Positions 57,356-64,000 of a stretch of 64,000 nt of DNA are shown in pieces; position 1 is the first letter of the stretch, and every line of letters starts with the position of its first letter. The stretch is taken from assembly GCF_030052815.1 (NCBI RefSeq), contig NC_079504.1, positions 40,059,041 through 40,123,040 on the forward strand. Direction: 5' to 3'. Source of the stretch: Hevea brasiliensis (lineage: Eukaryota; Streptophyta; Magnoliopsida; Malpighiales; Euphorbiaceae). The notes under the pieces were generated by a model. That model was given only the letters and a program-made list of their open reading frames with translations, was not told the DNA's origin and searched no databases. Made by a program: the position numbers and the translations under genes.

Positions 57356-59638
57356 CTATACTCTTTCTATGATCTTCATCAATTGTTGGTATCTGTGCTG
57401 GGAAACTCTAACTCTGTCTCGCAAGTCTGGCCTCACAAAAAAATGAGCCAACAATACCCCCTCATCTGAAAGATCTAGGATTAAACCTTGATCCATCAAC
57501 TCATGTACTTCCTGAATCAACGGTCTCTTCTCCGCTGATATGTACGCCAAGCTGCCAGAAGATTTTCTGCTCAAAGCATCTGCTACTACATTGGCCTTCC
57601 CAGGGTGGTACTGGATGGTGCAATCATAGTCCTTTAAAAGCTCAATCCATCTCCTCTGTCTCAAGTTTAAATCCCTCTGTTGGAAGATGTACTTCAAACT
57701 CTTGTGGTTGGTGTATATCTCGCACACTTCACCATACAGGTAGTGTCTTCAGATTTTTAGTGCAAAGACTACAGCCGCCATTTCCAAATCATGGGTGGGG
57801 TAGTTCTGCTCATGCCTCTTCAGCTACCTTGAAGCATAAGCCACTACTTTTCCATTCTGCATCAAAACACACCCTAAGCCAACTCTGGAGGCGTCACAAT
57901 ACACGGTGTATCCTTCACCACTCATAAGTAGTGTCAACACAGGGGCAGTGGTTAGACACTCCTTAAGCTTCTGGAAACTCTCTTCACAGTCATCTGTCCA
58001 AATGAATGGAACATTCTTCCAAGTCAACTTAGTTAGGGGAGCTGCTATTCTGGAAAAATCCTGCACAAAATGCCTATAGTAGCCAGCTAGGCCCAGAAAA
58101 CTTCGCATCTCAGTGACTATTATAGGCCTAAGCCAATCAGTTACAGCTTCAATTTTCTTGGGATCCACTTGAATACCTTCACTAGAAACAACGTGTACCA
58201 AGAATGAGATGCTTTCTAGCCAAAATTCACATTTTGAAAATTTGGCATATAGCTGGTGCTCCCTCAAAGTCTGCAACACCATCCTCAAGTGCCACACGTG
58301 TTCTTCCTCAGTCCGAGAGTATACCAAAATGTCATCTATGAATATGATGACAAAACGGTCCAAGAATGGCCTGAACACCCTATTCATCAGGTCTATGAAG
58401 GCTGTTGGTGCATTAGTGAGTCCAAAAGACATCACCAAGAACTCAAAATGACCATATCTTGTCCTGAATGCTGTTTTGGACATATCCTCATACCTGATTC
58501 TCAACTGATGGTAGCCTGATCGCAGGTCTATCTTGGAAAAGAATCTAGCCCTTTGAAGCTGATCAAATAGATCATCGATCCGAGGAAGTGGATACTTGTT
58601 CTTCACAGTCACCTTGTTCAGCTGTCTATAGTCAATACACAACCTCAATGACCCATCTTTCTTTCTCACAAATAGAACAGGAGTGCCCCAGGGTAAAATG
58701 CTCGGACGTATGAAACCCTTGTCCAAAAGCTCCTGTAGTTGCTCCTTTAACTCTTTCAATTCTGCTGGTGCCATCCTGTAAGGTGGCATTGATATGGGGT
58801 TTGTACCCAGCACAACATCAATGCAAAACTCTATTTCCCTTCCTGGTGGCAACCCTGGAAGCTGCTCAGGGAAGACATCCATGAATTCTCTGACAACAGG
58901 AACATTTTCCATGTTGACACCTTCTACAGATGTATCTCTCACCAATGCCAAATACCCTTGACATCCACGCCTCAACATTTTTCTAGCACTAATTGCTGAC
59001 ACCAAATTATATGGAGCCACGCTCCTGTCACCGTCAAAGCTAAACTCTTTCACACCAGGTATGTGGAAATACACCTTTTTGTTCCTGCAGTCTAAAGTGG
59101 CATAATGAGTTGCCAACCAATCCATTCCCAGAATTACATCGAAATCTATTACTGGTAGAGGAACCAAATCTGCTGGGAGGATCTTTCCATCCACTACTAC
59201 TGGGCTACCCGGAAAAACCATATCTACATCTATGTTGTCACTAAGCGGGGTAGCTACAGACAAAGGGCATTCTAAAGTTGTAAGGTTTCTACCCAACCTC
59301 ATGGCAAACACAGGGGAGACAAATGAGTGCGTAGCACCCGGATCTATCAAAACACGAGCCTCATAGGAACAGATTACAAGAATACCTGCCACAACTGCAT
59401 TGGAAGCCTGAGCATCCTGGTGGGTCAGGGTGAAAACCTGAGCTTGACCCCTACCCTGAGTGGCAGAACCACGATCTCGACTTCTACCTCTGATCGCCTC
59501 CAAATCCACGTCCCCCTTGTCCTCGGCCTGTTGGCCATGGGCCCACTGCCATCTTTGGAAGCACCAGGATACAACTGACGAGGAACATTTGCAACAGAAC
59601 CCTGTGACCCCATCTGTGGCTCGCTGAACACGGGGCAT
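57356..59638 (-). pseudogene. Tekay element 2 protease, reverse transcriptase and RNase H
   Basis: The protease shows [11 protein letters not shown]; the family usually has D-S-G, and here Pro replaces Ser while Asp and Gly remain. RT contains [20 protein letters not shown] and FIDDIL (FIDD at 58342-58331). RNase H begins [16 protein letters not shown] stop at 57823 ends the 604-codon frame. The rest of RNase H and the connection (57727-57356, with YTNHKSLKY in place of YTDHKSLKY) follow. Nearly complete, but not intact. Confidence 0.9.
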
Positions 59639-60720
59639 TCCCTAGCAAAGTGACCTAGTTGGCCACACCTGAAGCATACTCCTGAACCCATCATACAAGG
59701 TCCTAAATGTCCTCTTCCACACTGTGCACAAGGTGCCAAGGAGGATCCTGAACCAGAGCCAGAACTGTTGTATCCCGAACTATGACCACTACTGGATCCG
59801 TACCCTGGTCTGAATCCTCGAGATTTGTGTCTAAAACCACTCCTCTTATTCCTACTTCTTCCTCTATAATTAGTTTGGCCACCACTATTCGTAGTACCCA
59901 TGTGGGGAACACCTAAAGAACCCTCTGCTCTATTTTTCTTTGCCCTTCCGCTGTCATCCACAGCATAGCTAATCTCAATCTGTCTGGCTCGATCAACCAC
60001 CACATCAAAAGACTAATTAGACATCATGGCCAGGTTTACATACCTCCTGTCCAGCCCCTTTAGGAACCTCTTCACCTTCATAGTTTCTGTAGCTACTGCT
60101 GTAGGGGCATACCTGCTCAGTTCCAGAAATTCTGTAGCATATTCATTTACAGACCTGCCATTCTATCTTAAGGCCTCAAAGGCCCACTGCTTTTGATCTT
60201 TGAAACTCTCTGGTACAAACCGGTTGATGAACAGTTCCACAAACTGAGTCCACGGCAAACCCTCCTATCCGAGGTAATATGTAGTCATTCATCCATTGTC
60301 TAGGCATAGGCCCCATGACATGCTGTATATACTCTATAAGTCTTCTATCATTCAACTGCAACTCTGTTCCTGCCTGTCTGTAGGAATCCAAAAATCGATA
60401 TGCATCGTCTGAAACATCATAAGTACCAAGCACCAACTTTTTGAAATTGATTATATGTTTGTAAGGTTCCCCTCTTGGTGCGATGGACTGCTGCTGCTGT
60501 GGAGGGTGGACCATATACTGCGCCATCACATCGATGGTTCTCTGTAACCCAGCTAGAGTAGCTGCCATTGGGTCCATGGGACCCTGTGCCATTAAAAACT
60601 AATCCTGAACTGGTGGCAGCTGCTCTTCTACTTGAGCAGCTCTAGGCCTCCTACCCCGCCTCCTCGGGGCAGGGGCCTCATCCTGTGCCGACACCTCGTC
60701 AGGCACATCTGGTTTTGGTG
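59425..60720 (-). pseudogene. Tekay element 2 Gag with zinc knuckles
   Basis: The N-terminal capsid-like part is at 60592-60176, with a stop at 60593 in the Gln/Pro-rich leader. After a break comes the nucleocapsid frame 60003-59425: Arg/Gly/Ser-rich, with CAQCGRGHLGPC and the canonical knuckle [15 protein letters not shown]. The knuckle frame overlaps the start of the protease frame by about 200 bases, consistent with an original single gag-pol frame that shifted. Confidence 0.85.
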
Positions 60721-60956
60721 CAGTGGCAGCTCTCCTGCTTCTACGCATTTTCCTGAAATTCAGCAGCATTAGCCCACAAAATTCAAAACAGCATGTTACA
60801 CAGCTCTATAGACTCACATTTATACATAATTATATGAAGCAGAAACTAGAAGCAAAGATGACAATGCAAGACGAATGTGGACCCTATTTTCCGCATGTGA
60901 CTCCTAGTAGACTCTTCCCAACACTTTAGACAATTATTCCCTATGAATCTGGAGCC

Positions 60957-60971
60957 TAAGCTCTGATACCA
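60957..60971 (-). promoter_or_regulatory. Primer-binding site of Tekay element 2 (tRNA-iMet)
   Basis: The minus strand reads TGGTATCAGAGCTTAGG from 60971, four bases inside the 5' LTR. Matches tRNA-iMet for 12 bases. Confidence 0.85.
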
Positions 60972-60975
60972 CATT

Positions 60976-63662
60976 TGTCACGACCCAACTTATGGGCCGG
61001 ACCGGCATTAGGACCTGGGCCAGCCTAAAGCCCCCAAGGCCCATAGTAAGCCTAACTATTCTTTAACCCAACTCTAAGGCCCATTTGGGCCCAATTTCAA
61101 GAAATCAATCGGACAGAGTTCGGCCATAAAATGGACCTTTTAACGGAGAGTTTTTGACTCACTCGACCTGTAAACATAATATATAATCAATTGGGGAGCT
61201 CAGCTCACCCTCCACATACTCATAACAACATAAAATAAATGGGAGCTCAGCTCCCTCATCCAGTCCATCAACATGCATAAAATAATAAGTTTACAGGCCC
61301 AAAATAGCATTTTATATTACAGACCCAATTCAAATAAATATTTCTAACACATACAGAAATTCTAAGAGTTAACAGGTTTATACAAAAATTAATAAATGAC
61401 CTGCGAGGGAGAAAAGCAGGTTAACCTCAAAAATATCCTCCAGTGGCCTGGAAAAATATTAAACAAGAGTGAGCGTTCGACTCAGAGAGTAAAATATCAA
61501 TTTTAACCATAATCTCTATAACTATCTAAAACTAATGCACCATGTAGAGTGAAATGCAACATCAACAATATTTTCACATCATAACAGCAAAAAGGGTAAT
61601 TTGGAGCACTCACACACCCAGTAATATCAATAATAATATATGGAAGCTGATCCCCTATACAGCTCTCTTAAATCCAACCTGTGCCAGCGAAGAACTCAGT
61701 CGGACTTTCGCTTAATAAACCAAATCGGGGCCCCAGCGAAGAATTCAAGCCGTGACTACCCCGAAGGACCGGGTCCCAGCGAAGATCTCAAGCCGTGACT
61801 ACCCCGAAGGACCAGGTCCCAGCGAAGATCTCAAGCCGTGTCTACCCGTCCTATCCATAGCCAACACCACATCACACGCACGCCAACGCACGCACACTGC
61901 TCCAAATTACCACAACAACATCCAAGGCACTTTAACAGTTGTGAATGCAGCATAAAACGTGCCTAGAGTTTAACTACATAGATCTATACATATAAGTGAT
62001 GCATGGGCATGCTTGAACATATAATAATAGTGAAATTACAATTAAAATTAATATTTTACTCACAAACTTGACAGCAGTCACTGTGGCGGCTGGGCGGAGG
62101 AAGAAGGCTGTCTCGGCTCACCTGACAATTTTATTACAATCATTTAATAAATTTGACCTAATACAAACTAAGAAAAGACCAAATACGTCCTAATTCATGC
62201 CGAAAATCCGGCAGAGTCTCCCCTATACCGAGGACCTACCTAACCTGCAAATGGGTTTAAAACACACTCTATATCCACCAACCATACACCCACAACTCAA
62301 TCATATCACACAGCCCCTCCTGGGCCCATCCAAACCATCATCAATCACAATATATAAAATTACAGTTTAGTCCTTATAATTGACCCTTTTTGTAAAAACC
62401 ACCCAAATAAGCTCTAAAAATTCTAAAACTTTGCCCCGCGGTCCTTAGCAATATTACTAGGCTATTGCAAAAAGAATCATAATTTTCTGAGCTACCACGA
62501 ATATTTTATGGATTTTTAATCCCATTTAAGCACTAGAAAATTACGGAAAAAGCAAGGTTCGGGTTTACCTTTGCCGATTCCGACTCCGAGGACGCGCTCG
62601 GGACGTCTGACAATGGTGGAGTAGCCAAAATCTCGATCCAATTCGGAGACCTTTTCGGTGGCCAGTCTGTGTGGCCGGAAATTCACAGACCCGGACAACT
62701 GTCGAATTTCCTCGAATTGAAGATACCTACACGAAGCCCACAACACGGGGGTTAGTATAAAATTTTTACGGAATTTTCTAAGCTCATTTAATGCTCGGAA
62801 AAACACTACGAAATTCCATGGGACCCACCGAAAAACGATGTCGAAAAATTTTGAAATTTATATTTTCGCGAAGCTCTCGACGAGTGGAGCGCTCTGGTAC
62901 TCTCGGTTTTCTCGTGGGGTTTACGGTTTGCGAGAAATCTAGCCCAAAAGTCAAAATGGGCTAAAACTTCCCGGACAAAAATTGGATAAACCGATAAATG
63001 GATTTTGGTGTTCTTGGTGTCTATGAAAAGCTCTCGAGGTGTAGATGGTGTTTAACATAAGACCTGGCCCGATTGGTGGCCGGATCGGCAGGGATTGGTA
63101 GCCGGATCGGCCGGGAAGACCAAGGGTCGTGCGCGCTAGTCGCGTCGCTTGCCAGCGACGTTCTGCGTTCAGTGCGGCCGTGGTGAGTTCTTTGAGGGCG
63201 CCGTGGTGGCTGGGGAGGCGGCTGGCCGGTGAGGGGAGGTGGGAGGAGAGAGAAAACGCGAGAGAGAGAGAGAGGAAGGAGAATGCGCGCGGGAGAGGAG
63301 AAGAAAAAGAAAAAGGAGACGGCCCAATTCGGCCGGTCCGATCCGGTCCGGTTCGATTCGGCCGGTTCAATTCAAGATACAAAATTTTAAATTTTTTACT
63401 CTGTCTTGGGAACGAAAACGAGGCCCAAAAATTTCGAAAAAATTCTAGAAAACTCAGAAAAATTTGTAGACTCCAAATATATTTTTAGTTTTGCCACGTA
63501 GTCTTTAAATTAATTTTTAAAAATCATCAAAGTTTTATATTTTCAGAAAATCAAATCCGATTTCGAAAATCCGAAAAATTTCAAATAATTTCCTAAAATT
63601 CAAATAAAATAAAATATCAATAATTACCCAAAAATAATACATTTAAAATTAGGGGTGTTACA
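60976..63662 (-). repeat. Tekay element 2, 5' LTR (right)
   Basis: Pairs with 49237-51891. It has one extra copy of a ~49-bp unit (CCCAGCGAAGATCTCAAGCC) at 61745-61845 and a shorter GA run. Confidence 0.92.
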
Positions 63663-63802
63663 GAAAATCATTTAAAATATTTTATATATTATATATTTTA
63701 AAATATTTTTATAAAGTTAATCAATTGACCACACTTAACAGCATGTAGCCCTGCCCTTACATTAGCCCTCTCAAAAAAATCTTTTTTAGCTTCGCCACTG
63801 AA
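63663..63802. repeat. Dispersed AT-rich repeat, right part
   Basis: Resumes after the Tekay target-site duplication and ends TTAGCTTCGCCACTGAACG. See the left part at 48483. Confidence 0.45.
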
Positions 63803-64000
63803 CGTTATAGTATTGTTTCATACTCCCTTGAAAATTCTTTTCGATTAATGGTAACATGACCAACTTTTTTTTTTACTTGACTTGAACCACAGGTGCTTAT
63901 CGTTTCAAGAGAAAGTCATATTGAATAAATGTCCACTCTTCTGGTTGTGATATATGTAAATGTATCTTTCTTAACAATTCTCCGTTGTTATCTTGGTTTT
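63803..64000. other. Unassigned DNA at the window end
   Basis: No gene or element seen. Confidence 0.4.

Larger units (their letters stand above)
49237..63662 (-). mobile_element. Tekay/Del-type chromovirus, element 2, interrupted by a solo LTR
   Basis: LTRs lie at 49237-51891 and 60976-63662. There is a perfect 5-bp target-site duplication GAAAA (49232-49236 and 63663-63667), a tRNA-Met primer site, a polypurine tract and a minus-strand gag-pol ending in a chromodomain. The pol frame is 604 codons long without a stop, better preserved than in element 1. In the first 190 bp of the LTR pair I count about 16 mismatches by hand, with later parts visibly closer. A solo LTR of another family sits in the chromodomain. 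Confidence 0.92.

Overview
The window is plant nuclear DNA, from a eudicot. It is AT-rich, holds one intron-containing receptor-kinase gene, and is otherwise dominated by nested LTR retrotransposons, a plant RTE-type LINE and an integrated plant pararetrovirus (family Caulimoviridae). Some LTR sequences look like ones common in Euphorbiaceae such as cassava or rubber, but that is an impression from memory and not a species call.

Left part (1-30922). An old, rearranged endogenous caulimovirid is split by later insertions. Minus-strand pieces at 25308-23332 and 5139-886 read in viral order as protease, reverse transcriptase, RNase H, a downstream ORF, promoter, leader with tRNA-Met primer site, movement protein and the start of the coat-protein region. 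Plus-strand pieces at 25309-25480 and 29471-30922 repeat the promoter, part of the leader, RNase H and the downstream ORF, so the locus is an inverted partial duplication with a head-to-head junction near 25308. Four LTR elements lie in it: an LTR end at 1-885; an unusual gag-only element, 5140-23331, inside the RNase H gene; a full chromovirus of Tekay/Del type, 6119-17918, inside that element; and a solo LTR, 25481-29470, inside the plus-strand leader. Target-site duplications give the order of insertion.

Middle part (30923-44700). Gene-poor AT-rich DNA. It holds a decayed RTE LINE fragment with an internal duplication (31810-33268), tandem and dispersed duplications, microsatellites, a 2.2 kb nested palindrome (35054-37219) and a foldback MITE-like element (42856-43399).

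Right part (44700-64000). An LRR receptor kinase of the Xa21/EFR/FLS2-like group (44802-48219) has a signal peptide, about 20 LRRs, a transmembrane segment, a non-RD kinase and the single intron expected for the group. Two separate one-base deletions break the LRR region. Downstream, a second Tekay/Del chromovirus (49237-63662, perfect target-site duplication) has split a dispersed AT-rich repeat, and has itself been hit by a solo LTR (52086-56128) within its chromodomain.

Nothing prokaryotic is present. The only cellular gene I can support is the receptor kinase. Every retroelement and viral reading frame carries stops or frameshifts.
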